From the NCBI GenBank assembly GCA_902826615.1, contig CADEFN010000001.1, forward strand, positions 248,001-312,000: 64,000 nucleotides of DNA. The letters are read 5' to 3'. Origin of the DNA: an uncultured Gemmatimonadota bacterium. GTDB taxonomy: Bacteria; Gemmatimonadota; Gemmatimonadetes; Gemmatimonadales; Gemmatimonadaceae. A program made the position numbers and the translations under genes. Of the stretch, positions 35,349 to 45,047 are shown piece by piece. The notes beneath the pieces were generated by a model that did not search any database, had not been told where the DNA came from, and worked only from the letters and a program-made list of their open reading frames with translations. Position 1 is the stretch's first letter. Every line of letters begins with the position of its first letter.

Positions 35349-35571
35349 ACGATCGGCTCGGCGTCGCCGAATGCGCAAGGGTGGACGCCAACGGACATCA
35401 CCCACTTTGTCGCCGTAAGGGCCGAGGAGCGTCATCATACTGTCCCCGGTGTCATCAATTCGTCGTGGATGAGCTGGGTGACGCTGTTACGTCCCCGCGA
35501 ATCAAGAAGGGAATCTGCGACTTGTGCCCCTCTTGGCACGGATGAAAAGTTGAGGCCTCTTCGACTGCTCA

Positions 35572-36876
35572 ATGAAGGCTCTCCGCGTCGCTCCGCTCGT
35601 GTTTCTCGCCGGCCTCGTCGCCAGCACCGTGGCCATGCTGCCTCCTCGGCAGCCCCGGTCATCACCACCCGCTGCGCCCCCGCCGGTGGCCGTCGCGGAC
35701 CCTATCGCTCGCTTGCAAGAGCAGATCAATCGAGGAGCCGTCACACTTGCCTTCGACTCCACCTTCGGGTTCCTGCCGTCGCTCCTGCGGGCCCTCGACA
35801 TCCCGGTTTCGACTCAGGGACTCGTCTTCTCCCGCACGTCGCTCCAGACTGACAAAATCGCGCCCTGGTCGCCGCGGGCCCTCTACTTCAGCGACGACGT
35901 CTACATCGGCTACGTCCAGGAGAGCCACTTCCTCGAGATCGCGTCGATGCACCCGTCGCAGGGTGCAGTGTTTTATACGCTCAACCAGGACGGGTCCAAA
36001 CCGCCAGCCTTTCAGCGCGAGGGGCGGCAGTGTCTGATGTGCCACGAGTCAAAGGTGACGATGGGTGTTCCAGGTCTCATGACGCTGTCCACCATCTCCG
36101 ATCGGCTTGGTTATCCGATCATGGGAGTGCAGGACGAACCCATGAGCGATGCCACTCCACTCGCCCAGCGTTATGGAGGCTGGTATGTCACGGGCTCCCA
36201 TGGACCCGCCGGGCACTCGGGCAACGTGCGTTCACCAAAGCTCAATCACGAGGTGGACAAGACACGGTATCGCTCGCAGATCGACCTGACCTCGGAGAGC
36301 CAGCGCACGACGCTTGCCGACTACTTCGACACCAAGGCGTATCTGAGCGGACAGAGCGATCTGGTAGCGCTGATGGTGCTGGTTCATCAGGCGTCCGTGC
36401 ACAACCTCGTGACCCGTGTCCACGCCGCCGTCGCGGAGGCCAGACGGCAGTTCCCTGGCGACCCCGACACGGTACCGGGCGGACTCCCAGCCACACTGGC
36501 GCTGCAGACGGCCTCTCGCCGTCTGGTGCAGGCACTCTTTTTTGACGACGAAGCGCCACTCAGTGCCGAGGTATCTGGCAGTACGTCGTTTGTCACTGAC
36601 TTCGTGCGCCCTGGACCTCGCGACTCCCAGGGTCGCTCGCTGCGTGACTTCGACCTGCGCCAGAGGTTGTTCAGGTATCCGCTGAGTTTTCTTGTGTACT
36701 CCGATGGAATTCGGGAACTCCCGCCCGTCGCGCGCAAAGAGGTGTACGGCATGATCGTCGCCGTAGTGCAAGGCACGGCGAACTCACCTCTGAAGCGGCC
36801 GCTCGATGCCGCCACGCGGGAGGCCATTTCGGGTATTCTGCGCGAGACCTTCCCTGCGGTGCTGGAAGGACGATAA
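35572..36876 (+). CDS. Exported protein with a single CxxCH heme motif
   Basis: This 434-residue protein has a signal or anchor segment (APLVFLAGLVASTVAML) and a proline-rich linker. It has one CxxCH site, CLMCHES near residue 155, which could bind heme covalently, and conserved blocks such as YFSDDVYIGYVQ, GAVFYTLNQDG and YVTGSHGPAGHSGN. It resembles exported proteins of Planctomycetes and Acidobacteria with similar cytochrome-like motifs. A redox role in the periplasm is inferred; distal ligand and partner are unknown. Confidence 0.5.
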   Translation: MKALRVAPLVFLAGLVASTVAMLPPRQPRSSPPAAPPPVAVADPIARLQEQINRGAVTLAFDSTFGFLPSLLRALDIPVSTQGLVFSRTSLQTDKIAPWSPRALYFSDDVYIGYVQESHFLEIASMHPSQGAVFYTLNQDGSKPPAFQREGRQCLMCHESKVTMGVPGLMTLSTISDRLGYPIMGVQDEPMSDATPLAQRYGGWYVTGSHGPAGHSGNVRSPKLNHEVDKTRYRSQIDLTSESQRTTLADYFDTKAYLSGQSDLVALMVLVHQASVHNLVTRVHAAVAEARRQFPGDPDTVPGGLPATLALQTASRRLVQALFFDDEAPLSAEVSGSTSFVTDFVRPGPRDSQGRSLRDFDLRQRLFRYPLSFLVYSDGIRELPPVARKEVYGMIVAVVQGTANSPLKRPLDAATREAISGILRETFPAVLEGR

Positions 36877-36931
36877 CGCCGCGCCGGGAGATTTCTTTTT
36901 TGAACGGAAGGTGGGAACCCCTGTGGTCCAG

Positions 36932-39016
36932 CTACGGTCTGCGAACCGAACCCACCTCGAGCCCCTGAAAACGGCGCACCAGCAGCTGCTGTCCGCTCCA
37001 CGCCACTGAACTGCATGGCGAGGGAATGGGCTCAGGAGTGGCGGCGGTGACCCACAGACGCGCGTCCGTGCTGTAGAGCAGATTGGCCGACAACACCTGG
37101 CACGCCACAAGCACCGAGCCAACGCGCGTGATGGTTTCTGTCTTGATGTTCGATGCGTTCTGATCGATGTCGCCGGCCAGCGTCCAGGTGAGCCCATCGG
37201 GAGAACGGACCACCCGCGAGCGATTCATGCCTAACAACTCCGCACCGGTCCAGACCAGGTGTGTCACCGGAGAGGGAAGTGCGGCCGATGTCTGCCAGGT
37301 GAGCCCGTCGGGACTCGACAGGGTGACATCACTTGCCGACACCACAAATCGCTGCCCCGTCCACTCCAGATCCTGCAGCTGGCGCGCCACGAGCGTTCGG
37401 CCGCTCCACGTGATGCCGTCGGTGCTGGTTGTCACCGCACCGGCTTGCCCCATGGCGACCACACGACCGCTGGCAAAAAGGATGTCGCGGATGTTGTCCG
37501 ACATGCCACTCTGTCGCGTGGTCCATGTGACGCCGTCCGGGCTCGTGAAAATGCGCCCACTGGACGCCCCAATGATGTACAGCGACCCATTCCATGTGAC
37601 AACGGCGTCCGCCGAGAGCGTTGGCACGAGGGTGCGTTCCCATGCCTGCCCATCTCGGCTTACTAGCAGTCCCTCACCATCGAGCACGAGAAATCGATCG
37701 ATTGACCAGGTGATGGCGCGCTCCGGCACCTGCATCTCGGTGAGGCGCATGGTCCACGTGTCTCCCCGTGCGGATTGCAGTGTGGCCGCGCCGAACACAA
37801 ACAAGCCCGCGGTGGTGCGCACCACGTTGCGAAGCAGACCATGGGCGCCAGTCGCCACTTCGGTCCACTGTCTGCCGTCGGGACTGGTGACGATGGCACC
37901 ACCATCAAGCGTGACGCCGTTGAAGCTGCGGCGTACGAGTGCCACGTACCGGTCACCACTCCACACCATGTCTTCCACCGGCGCGGCGGCGCCTCGTGTA
38001 CCGGAGATGGGCCATGTTACCGTCGTCGCCAACTCCTGCCACACCAATCCATCGGCACTGGTGCCAAAGGCTCGCCCCCGCCATTTCACAAAGCGGGTGC
38101 CGTCCCATGCCAGCCCGGGACCGGCGAGATCGGACGGCAGCCCCTGGCTCACCCGCCAGGTGCGCCCCGTGTCGCTGCTCACTGCAGTTTGGCCGCTCGC
38201 AGCGCCCACGTTTCCGGCGAGCGTGGCTCCAGTCCACACCAGATCCACCACGCCATTGGTCGGGATACCGGGGATCGCCGTCCAGGTGGTCCCGTTAGGC
38301 GAACGGAAGAGATTGCCATTGTCGCTGGCAATCAGCTCGCTCCCCGTCCACACAATCGAACGCCGCAAGGTGGCCGAGCCGGGTGACTGACCAATCCCGG
38401 TGGCCGGTGTCCAGGTGATGCCGTCGTTGCTGGTCACAACACCGGGAAAGCCCATTGCCACGAAGCGTGTCCCGGTCCAGACCACCTCGACCGGCGTAAA
38501 CGACGATGACGCCGTGTATCGCTCCCACGACGCGCCGTCCGTGCTGACAAATGCAGCGCCGGTGGCGAGTGCAACCCAACGGTTATTGCCGTACGTGCCG
38601 GTCACCGGCACCGCACCCACGAGTCGCCAGTCGAAGGCGGGCACCGTGGGAGCGAGCGAGCGGATGACCACCACACTGGATGCAGACAAACTCCCGGTAG
38701 TGGCCGTGATGCGGGTGGTCCCGCCGGTGACCGCGGTGACCGTGGCCGTTGTGCCGGTTCCGCTCACCGTGACTACCAGCGGGTTAGCACTGGTCCACGC
38801 GACGGTGGGGTTCGCCACCACGCCCGCGGTGGACCGCACGGTGGCAGTGAGTTGGCCGGTGGCGCCAACGGCGGCGAGTACGAGTGTGTCGGGCGCGACC
38901 GAGATGGAGACGAGGGTTGGCGTGGTTGGAGGGGGTGGCGGCTGTGTGCCCGGCGATCCGGAGGAGCATGCGCCACATATCCACATCGTCAGACATACCA
39001 ACACGTTGCGAGCCAT
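36932..39016 (-). CDS. Big-domain plus BNR-type propeller exported protein
   Basis: The 694-residue protein begins with a signal segment and a cysteine near residue 17 that may serve as a lipid anchor, though the lipobox is weak. A Pro-rich linker is followed by one Big_2-type domain (about 35-115). The rest is about twelve repeats of roughly 45 residues with the signature SxDGxTWT (FTSPDGVTWTT, TTSTDGITWSG, LSSPDGLTWQT, VRSPDGLTWTL). This is the BNR/sialidase-type Asp-box propeller pattern, here as a binding or display fold rather than an enzyme. Confidence 0.6.
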   Translation of the reverse strand: MARNVLVCLTMWICGACSSGSPGTQPPPPPTTPTLVSISVAPDTLVLAAVGATGQLTATVRSTAGVVANPTVAWTSANPLVVTVSGTGTTATVTAVTGGTTRITATTGSLSASSVVVIRSLAPTVPAFDWRLVGAVPVTGTYGNNRWVALATGAAFVSTDGASWERYTASSSFTPVEVVWTGTRFVAMGFPGVVTSNDGITWTPATGIGQSPGSATLRRSIVWTGSELIASDNGNLFRSPNGTTWTAIPGIPTNGVVDLVWTGATLAGNVGAASGQTAVSSDTGRTWRVSQGLPSDLAGPGLAWDGTRFVKWRGRAFGTSADGLVWQELATTVTWPISGTRGAAAPVEDMVWSGDRYVALVRRSFNGVTLDGGAIVTSPDGRQWTEVATGAHGLLRNVVRTTAGLFVFGAATLQSARGDTWTMRLTEMQVPERAITWSIDRFLVLDGEGLLVSRDGQAWERTLVPTLSADAVVTWNGSLYIIGASSGRIFTSPDGVTWTTRQSGMSDNIRDILFASGRVVAMGQAGAVTTSTDGITWSGRTLVARQLQDLEWTGQRFVVSASDVTLSSPDGLTWQTSAALPSPVTHLVWTGAELLGMNRSRVVRSPDGLTWTLAGDIDQNASNIKTETITRVGSVLVACQVLSANLLYSTDARLWVTAATPEPIPSPCSSVAWSGQQLLVRRFQGLEVGSVRRP

Positions 39017-39131
39017 TCGCCGGTTTCCTCGTCCGCAGATCGTTTGCTGCCCGGGGACCTGGAGTCGGCCCCTGAGTCACCGTTGCGCATCTTCGCGCAA
39101 AAACGGTCAACAATCGCGGACGGGCCCGCCG

Positions 39132-41579
39132 TCAGCGGGCAATCACCAGACGATACTCAGCTCCCTTTCGAGTCGGAAAGGCGACAGTGCCGCTTTCCGT
39201 ACGTGTGAAGCGGACCGCTCGACCATTCTCCGTCACGCCTGTGACCCCGCGCCCCGACACTGAGAGTCGCTCCCCGGCGAGTGAGCGGATGGACGCCGTC
39301 GTGATCCGCCCCTGCTGCCAGGTCATTCCCACTTCGAACCCACCTCTCGCTCGCAGCCCGCTCACCTGACCGTCGCGCCACTCGTCGGGGATCGCGGGCA
39401 GCAGTCGCAATACTCCGTCATGCGACTGCAGGAGCAGCTCGCTCATCCCGGCCACTGTGCCCAGTGTGCCATCCACCTGCAGCGCACGACCGCATAACGA
39501 GAAGAAGTTCACCAGCGACGACTTCACCAGATGCCCCCGGAACTGCGCGAGTGCCTCGGCCCCATCGAGCAGGCGAGCACGCAGGGCCATGCGCCAGGCG
39601 TACGACCAGCCGCATCCACCAGTACCGCGACGATCGAGGGTGACGGCTGCCGCGCGTGCGAGGGCAGGCGTCGCGCCGGGAGTGATCTCGGAACCGGGAT
39701 AGAGACCCCAGAGATGCGAGTTGTGGCGGTGCTGGGGCTCGAGGTCCTCCCAGTCTTCCTGCCACTCCTGGATCTGTCCGTGTTTCCCGATTTTGGTGGG
39801 TGCCAGACGCGCGCGGGCACGAACCGCTTCCTCGATCATCACGCTATCGCGCCCGAGCCGACGAGCGGCCTCAGCGAAATCCGCGAACACAGCGCGCACA
39901 ATCTGCATATCCATGGTAGGGCCGGCAGCCATGGTGCGTGCCGTCAGCTCGAGCCCGCTGGTCTCGTCAAAGAAGAGCCCATTCCCCGGCGACGCCGGAA
40001 AATTCTCGGGTGAGTTGCTGGGCGCCGTCACCAGAAAGCCCGTGTTGGGGTCCGTGACCAGGACGTCGAGCAGAAATCGTGTCTGGTCGCGCAAGAGCGC
40101 GTAGATCGATTCGAGATAGGCCGCATCCATCGTGTAGCGGTAGTGATCGTACAGCTGCGTCATGAGCCAGGCGCCACCCACGGGCCACGCACCCCACGAG
40201 GGCCCGTCCATGGGTGTGGTCGAGCGCCAGAGGTCGGTGTTCTGATGCAGCACCCAGCCACGAGCCCCCCAGTGCTCACGCGCGGTTGCAGTACCGGCGA
40301 CCGCAACATCCCGCACCAGGGCATCGAGTGGCTGCAGGAGTTCGGGAAGCCCCGCCGCATCCGCCGGCCAGTAGTTCATCGGCAGATTGATGTTCACGGT
40401 GTACTTGGAGTCCCACCAGGGGTTGGAGTTGTCGTTCCAGATACCCTGGAGGTTGGCCGCTTGCGTGCCAGGGCGAGAGCTGGCGATGAGCAGGTAGCGC
40501 CCGAACTGGAAGTAGAGCGCCGCCAGACCGGGATCGGGCTGATCGGCAAAACGCCGGATGCGCTCGTCGGTGGACATCGCCGTCACCGCAGCGTCGGGTG
40601 TACCTAACGAGAGTTGCACACGATGGAACCACTGCCCATGTTCGGCAAGATGGTCGCGCCGCATCGCGTCGATGGGTTTCGTGGCCAGTCCGGACAAGGT
40701 GCTGGCCACACGCGCCGCCGGGATGGCGCTCACGTTTTGATAGTCCACAAACGAGGTGGCAGCGGCGAGAATCACCGTCACACTCGTTGCACCGTTGATC
40801 TGCAGGGCACGATGCCCCGCCGTGACGGAGCCCCCGTTGTGTCGTACGACCGCCCGCGCTTCGTACCGCAACCGGCCGGCAACACCAAGGTAGTCAGTGC
40901 TGCGCCCGGTGAGCCGGAGTGTATCCGGCGCGAGCGCATCCATCTCGAAGTAGTCGGTGCCGTAGTTGGAGTGCGCCGGGTTGCGTGCACCGCGCAGCTC
41001 CATACTCCCCGTGATAGCGCCCTCGCGGTCAGCGGTTATGTGCACAACGATGACCTGATCTACCGCACTGGCGAACGTTTCGCGCGTGTACTGCACATCG
41101 CCAACCTTGTAACGCACCGTAACCGTCGCGGCATTCAGGTCGAGAGCGCGCCGGTACTCCTGCGCCTTTTCATGACCGGGAAAGCGGAACACCAGGTCGC
41201 CAAGCGGCTGGTACTTCATCTGCTCGATGGGCCGCCCCATCATGGTGCGTCCAAACAGGTCATGCGCCTCGGCGGTCCGTCCCGCAAAGAGAAGGCGGCG
41301 AATGGTGGGGAGCGAGTCCCGCGCACCGCGCACCACGGGATCGTACGGGCCACCCGACCAGAGCGTCTCTTCGTTGAGCTGCACACGTTCGGTTGCCGTT
41401 CCGCCAAAGACCATCGCGCCCAGACGCCCGTTGCCGACGGGGAGCGCTTCCGCCCATTGGCTGGCAGGGGTGCGATACCAGAGGGTGTTGTCGGCCTCGC
41501 GTGACTGGCCGAGCGCGACCGCTGCGCCCTGAGTGAGGGCAACGAGGGCGCCGAGCAGGAGAGAGAGCTGTTTCTGCAT
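39132..41579 (-). CDS. GH95-family alpha-L-fucosidase
   Basis: The 815-residue exported protein (signal ending ALGQ) starts at ATG 41579. GH95 features are LWYRTPASQWAEALPVGNGRLGAMVFG at the N-terminus, NLQGIWNDNSNPWWDSKYTVNINLPMNYW with the Asn pair that helps catalysis, WGARGWVLHQNTDLWR and EWQEDWEDLEPQHRHNSHLWGLYPG with the acidic catalytic region. It would remove fucose or similar deoxysugars from glycans by inversion. There are no adjacent sugar-uptake genes, so the product may be used by others in the cell or the role is cell-surface glycan trimming. Confidence 0.85.
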   Translation of the reverse strand: MQKQLSLLLGALVALTQGAAVALGQSREADNTLWYRTPASQWAEALPVGNGRLGAMVFGGTATERVQLNEETLWSGGPYDPVVRGARDSLPTIRRLLFAGRTAEAHDLFGRTMMGRPIEQMKYQPLGDLVFRFPGHEKAQEYRRALDLNAATVTVRYKVGDVQYTRETFASAVDQVIVVHITADREGAITGSMELRGARNPAHSNYGTDYFEMDALAPDTLRLTGRSTDYLGVAGRLRYEARAVVRHNGGSVTAGHRALQINGATSVTVILAAATSFVDYQNVSAIPAARVASTLSGLATKPIDAMRRDHLAEHGQWFHRVQLSLGTPDAAVTAMSTDERIRRFADQPDPGLAALYFQFGRYLLIASSRPGTQAANLQGIWNDNSNPWWDSKYTVNINLPMNYWPADAAGLPELLQPLDALVRDVAVAGTATAREHWGARGWVLHQNTDLWRSTTPMDGPSWGAWPVGGAWLMTQLYDHYRYTMDAAYLESIYALLRDQTRFLLDVLVTDPNTGFLVTAPSNSPENFPASPGNGLFFDETSGLELTARTMAAGPTMDMQIVRAVFADFAEAARRLGRDSVMIEEAVRARARLAPTKIGKHGQIQEWQEDWEDLEPQHRHNSHLWGLYPGSEITPGATPALARAAAVTLDRRGTGGCGWSYAWRMALRARLLDGAEALAQFRGHLVKSSLVNFFSLCGRALQVDGTLGTVAGMSELLLQSHDGVLRLLPAIPDEWRDGQVSGLRARGGFEVGMTWQQGRITTASIRSLAGERLSVSGRGVTGVTENGRAVRFTRTESGTVAFPTRKGAEYRLVIAR

Positions 41580-41681
41580 GTTGTGGAGATGGACCAGCGG
41601 AAGTTGATGCTCTGGTTCCCCACGTCCAGCCCGCCGATGACTGCCGGGTTGCCGCCGGACCACGCGACGCGTCCCTGATGG

Positions 41682-43058
41682 ATGCGTACCACCACCCGCT
41701 CACTCACCAAAATCGGCCTCTACCTGCTGCCGCTTGTCCTCGGGTCGGCCGGCTGTGGTGACAACTACCCCAACGAGTGGTCGCCCATGCCATCGGCCGT
41801 GGTGGGCGCGATTGGGCGCGACTGTCCCGATCTCACGGGAACCTGGCGTGTGCAGTTTGTGCGCGAGTTCTCGCAGTCCGCGTTCGCGCGGGTCATTGGG
41901 ACTCGGCTTCCGCGATTCAACTGGGAGACGCTCACCATCGCGGGGCGCACGAGCGACTCACTGATCCTGACCACACGCCGCAGTGATTCCCTGCTGGCGG
42001 CACAGCGCCGCTGGGCCCGGGAACATGGCGATGTGGCCGAGTATGAGGCGGCCAAGTTGCGGGACCCGGTAGTTCGGTGGAGGGAGGGTGCGTTCTTCGA
42101 GATGTCCGACGCCGAGTATGCGGACAACATCGAGAAGCTGATCATGTCCGGGGAGCGCACGCGTGTACTGCGCCACGGTACCGATTACTCGTGCGACGAC
42201 GGCCGCCTCATCAGCGATCGATTGCTCAAGGGCTGGTATCGGGACGAGAACGGGAATCCGCGCGACACAATCATTGGCGTGGTGGCCACGGGGCGTAACA
42301 AGGCCGGTGATCTGGTGTTCGAGGCGCGCTATCGCGAGGAAGTGAAGTTCGCGATCTGGGCGGAGACCAACGCCGGCATCCCGTTAGGCACGTGGCGGAT
42401 GCACCGGTGGTCGCGACTGGAGCCCACCCAGCCAGTGGTGGCGACGCCGGAGCCGCGTCCCTGGGCGGAGCCCTTTGTTCATCCGTATCCAACGGGTGGC
42501 GCATACGACGATCGCCGCTCGGCCATGACGCCTGATGAAATCGCGGCCATCGTGCGCCCCGTCATGCCCTCAGACGTGTCCGCCGGGCAGGTCGAGCGGG
42601 CCGGGCGTGCGTTCCGGCTGGTGGTGCGTGCGACCACAACCGACGCCTTTGCCCGCATGTTTGCCCGGCTTCGTCAGACGCAGCGCTTCAGCGCCCTGCA
42701 GGTCGCGCGACTCGATGGAGAGCCGGGGCGTTGGGAAATGGATGTGCGACTCGTGCCGGGGCTGCGTCCTTCGACAATGGCGGCGGATGAGTTGCAGCAG
42801 CGCGTCGAGACGTTGCTGGGGAGCGCCGTGCGGGTGGATTCGCTGAGGGCGCGCGACGGACTGGCGTCGCTCTATCTCGTTTGTACCGGGCGGGGTGAGT
42901 GGCAGCGTGCCATCGAGGTGCTGTCGCGGACACGGGAGGTAAAGCTGGCGAGCTACATGTTTGACCGACTCGACCCCGGCGACATTTCCCGCGGCTGGGT
43001 GACGGTGGGAGAACGCGTTGAGCTGTACGAGAACGGCGTGGCCGGACCACCGCGCTAG
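41682..43058 (+). CDS. Lipoprotein of unknown function
   Basis: The 458-residue protein has a lipobox (GSAGC) and no family that I can name. The central part is charged, with YRDENGNPRDTIIGVVATGRNKAGDLVFEARYREE, and the C-terminal half has a short amphipathic core (MTPDEIAAIVRPVMPS, RMFARLRQTQRFSALQV). A single gene with its start about 100 bases from the divergent fucosidase. A role in envelope maintenance is possible; no evidence is available. Confidence 0.5.
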   Translation: MRTTTRSLTKIGLYLLPLVLGSAGCGDNYPNEWSPMPSAVVGAIGRDCPDLTGTWRVQFVREFSQSAFARVIGTRLPRFNWETLTIAGRTSDSLILTTRRSDSLLAAQRRWAREHGDVAEYEAAKLRDPVVRWREGAFFEMSDAEYADNIEKLIMSGERTRVLRHGTDYSCDDGRLISDRLLKGWYRDENGNPRDTIIGVVATGRNKAGDLVFEARYREEVKFAIWAETNAGIPLGTWRMHRWSRLEPTQPVVATPEPRPWAEPFVHPYPTGGAYDDRRSAMTPDEIAAIVRPVMPSDVSAGQVERAGRAFRLVVRATTTDAFARMFARLRQTQRFSALQVARLDGEPGRWEMDVRLVPGLRPSTMAADELQQRVETLLGSAVRVDSLRARDGLASLYLVCTGRGEWQRAIEVLSRTREVKLASYMFDRLDPGDISRGWVTVGERVELYENGVAGPPR

Positions 43059-43120
43059 TGAGCGGATGGTGACGCGTGTGAGGTCTTCCGCGCGGGCCGT
43101 GTGGCGTCGTACTCTGTTGC

Positions 43121-43480
43121 ATGGCCAAGCATCGAATCTTCACGACCAGCGTTGCCAGTGTCTACCCGCACTACATCGCCAAAGCTCAAAAGAAGGGGCG
43201 GACGAAGGGAGAGGTGGACACGATCATGACCTGGCTGACGGGTTATGACCAGGCGGCGCTCGACGCGCACCTGACAGCGCGCACCGACTTCGAGACCTTC
43301 TTTGCCAAAGCTCCCCGTCTCAACCCCTTGCGTGCGCTGATCACGGGAGTGATTTGCGGGATTCGTGTGGAGGAGATGGAGGCGGGGACGATGCAGGAGA
43401 TCCGGTACCTGGACAAGCTGGTGGATGAGCTGTCGAAGGGGAAAGCGATGGAGAAGATCCTGCGTTTGGGTGTACTTTAA
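43121..43480 (+). CDS. DUF2200-family protein
   Basis: This 119-residue protein is a near-full match in pattern to DUF2200: [73 protein letters not shown], and [24 protein letters not shown]. Members are small soluble proteins of unknown function found in many bacteria. The last codons overlap the first TACTTTAAGTA box. A possible -10 (TACTCT) lies five bases before its ATG. Confidence 0.85.
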   Translation: MAKHRIFTTSVASVYPHYIAKAQKKGRTKGEVDTIMTWLTGYDQAALDAHLTARTDFETFFAKAPRLNPLRALITGVICGIRVEEMEAGTMQEIRYLDKLVDELSKGKAMEKILRLGVL

Positions 43481-43525
43481 GTAGCGTGAGTGTTACTTTA
43501 AGTACTCGCCCTCGTACTTAAAGTG
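43473..43525. promoter_or_regulatory. Three phased palindromic operator boxes (TACTTNAAGTA)
   Basis: Three near-identical 11-bp palindromes occur: TACTTTAAGTA at 43473-43483, TACTTTAAGTA at 43494-43504 and TACTTAAAGTG at 43515-43525. Their centres are exactly 21 bp apart, two helical turns, so a dimer on each box would face the same side. The third ends two bases before the ATG at 43528. The second and third also form an 11-bp inverted repeat around TCGCCCTC. Confidence 0.75.
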
Positions 43526-43527
43526 AC

Positions 43528-44097
43528 ATGACCCTTTCCAGCGATCGCATCGAGCTTGCTCTGACGAAAGTGGGGGAACGCGTCCACGCCGCCGGAGAGC
43601 AGGCCTCGATTGTGATCGTGGGAGGGGCCGCCCTTGTCCTGCGCGCCGTCATTCGCCGGGCAACGAGCGACGTGGATGTAATCGCATGGCAGACTGATGG
43701 GAGGCTGGAGAAGCCGCCGAGACCACTGCCCGAGGTTTTGGGCAGGTCAGTGGATGCTGTTGGCCGAGAGCTTGGCCTATCCGGCGAGTGGTTCGATTTG
43801 CGGGTGGCTACCGAGTGGCAGCTCGGTCTTCCTGCGGGCTTCGAAACTCGTATCGACTGGCGGGTCTATGGACTGGGGCTCCGGGTTGGGCTTGCTGGAC
43901 GACGGGATCTCATCTGCTTCAAGCTTGTAGCGGCCGCAGACGGCCAGCACGGCCGGCATCTGCAGGATCTGCTGCATCTCGCGCCAAACGATGAGGAGCT
44001 GCACTTCGCGCTGACAGAGGCCTCACGGACCAACGCCGGTATCGAGTCCGACCTTGAGCGCGTCACCGCCCGTGTTCGGAGCGCTCGTCGTGCATAG
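43528..44097 (+). CDS. Nucleotidyltransferase-fold protein (DUF6036-like)
   Basis: The 189-residue protein has a minimal nucleotidyltransferase core: VGGAALVLRAVIRRATSDVDVI (Gly32-Gly33, Asp48, Asp50), a FDLRVA strand near residue 90, and CFKLVAAADGQHGRHLQDLLHL with the lysine common in DUF6036/AbiEii-like proteins. These are toxins or toxin-like regulators in several two-gene systems. It starts at ATG 43528, directly under the third operator box, and overlaps the next gene. Toxicity is inferred from the family, not shown. Confidence 0.65.
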   Translation: MTLSSDRIELALTKVGERVHAAGEQASIVIVGGAALVLRAVIRRATSDVDVIAWQTDGRLEKPPRPLPEVLGRSVDAVGRELGLSGEWFDLRVATEWQLGLPAGFETRIDWRVYGLGLRVGLAGRRDLICFKLVAAADGQHGRHLQDLLHLAPNDEELHFALTEASRTNAGIESDLERVTARVRSARRA

Positions 44098-44947
44098 CAG
44101 CGTCGCCGGAGCGCTCGATCGTGCGGCGGAAGCCGCCGTGAATTTGCTGTGGCGCCAGTGGTCTGCTTTGGGTGTCGCGTCTGCCAGGCCGGCACGATGT
44201 GTGGTTGACGTCGAGGCACTCCTGCTCGCGTCCGAATGGTTTGCTCTCGACGAAGCGCGGCTCACCTCGGCGTCGGAGACCTGGCGGGGTACGTCCGACG
44301 CGCTGATTTCTACACAGCGTCTGCGCAACCTCGCCCAGCGTGCGGCGCTGTCTCCCCCCTCGTGGCTCGACACTCCAGCGCCTCGCCCCAACGGTAGTCG
44401 CAGGTCGGCGGCCACTCCCGTGACGGCGCACTGCGCGTTGCTCCAGATCCAGCTGCGCCTGCTGCTGGGTGTTGGTGCCAAGGCGGACTGCCTTGCCCTA
44501 TTCCTCGGCCGTGTGGCGGACGAATCGCTCCCCATGCACATCATCGCCGAGGAGACCCGCTACGGCTCCATCCTGAGGCGAGTCACGCGCGATCTGGCCT
44601 GGGCTCGGGCGATCTCTTCCTCGAGGGATGGGCGTCACGGTGTTGTCGCACCCGATGCGTGGTGGAGAGTGCTTCAGCTGCGCCCACCGAAACACAATGC
44701 GTGGCAGAGCTGGTGGAAGATCTTTGCGAGAATCGCGATTGGTCGTGCGGTGGTCGCGGACGCCAGCGCGCGAGCAGTCACGGAGTACGGGATGATCTCG
44801 AGGATCGACGACTTGTGGGCGACACTTGGCGAGCTGCTCCCCTGGATGACGTCACTGCCAACCATTCCGCGCGCAGCAACCAGCGGCGCTCCCGCGATCG
44901 AGGCGTGGTGTGAGGAGATCGCACGTCTCATGGGAGACGACGGGTAG
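44072..44947 (+). CDS. Partner protein with probable winged helix
   Basis: The product is about 291 residues from GTG 44072; TTG 44054 and GTG 44090 are also possible. All choices overlap the nucleotidyltransferase gene, so the two are translationally coupled. The central segment LLLGVGAKADCLALFLGRVADESLPMHIIAEETRYGSILRRVTRDLAWARAI reads as a winged helix, as in regulators paired with DUF6036 nucleotidyltransferases. It is the best candidate for the protein that binds the three boxes. N-terminal 110 residues have no clear match. Confidence 0.55.
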   Translation: MFGALVVHSSVAGALDRAAEAAVNLLWRQWSALGVASARPARCVVDVEALLLASEWFALDEARLTSASETWRGTSDALISTQRLRNLAQRAALSPPSWLDTPAPRPNGSRRSAATPVTAHCALLQIQLRLLLGVGAKADCLALFLGRVADESLPMHIIAEETRYGSILRRVTRDLAWARAISSSRDGRHGVVAPDAWWRVLQLRPPKHNAWQSWWKIFARIAIGRAVVADASARAVTEYGMISRIDDLWATLGELLPWMTSLPTIPRAATSGAPAIEAWCEEIARLMGDDG

Positions 44948-45047
44948 CTCATAACCCCGGCGCATCAGGCCGGCGCTGCCAGACAATGTCCAGTCCCGAA
45001 CTTGATTGTCGCCTCCCCCAGTGAACTCACGACTTCCGGGGACGACG

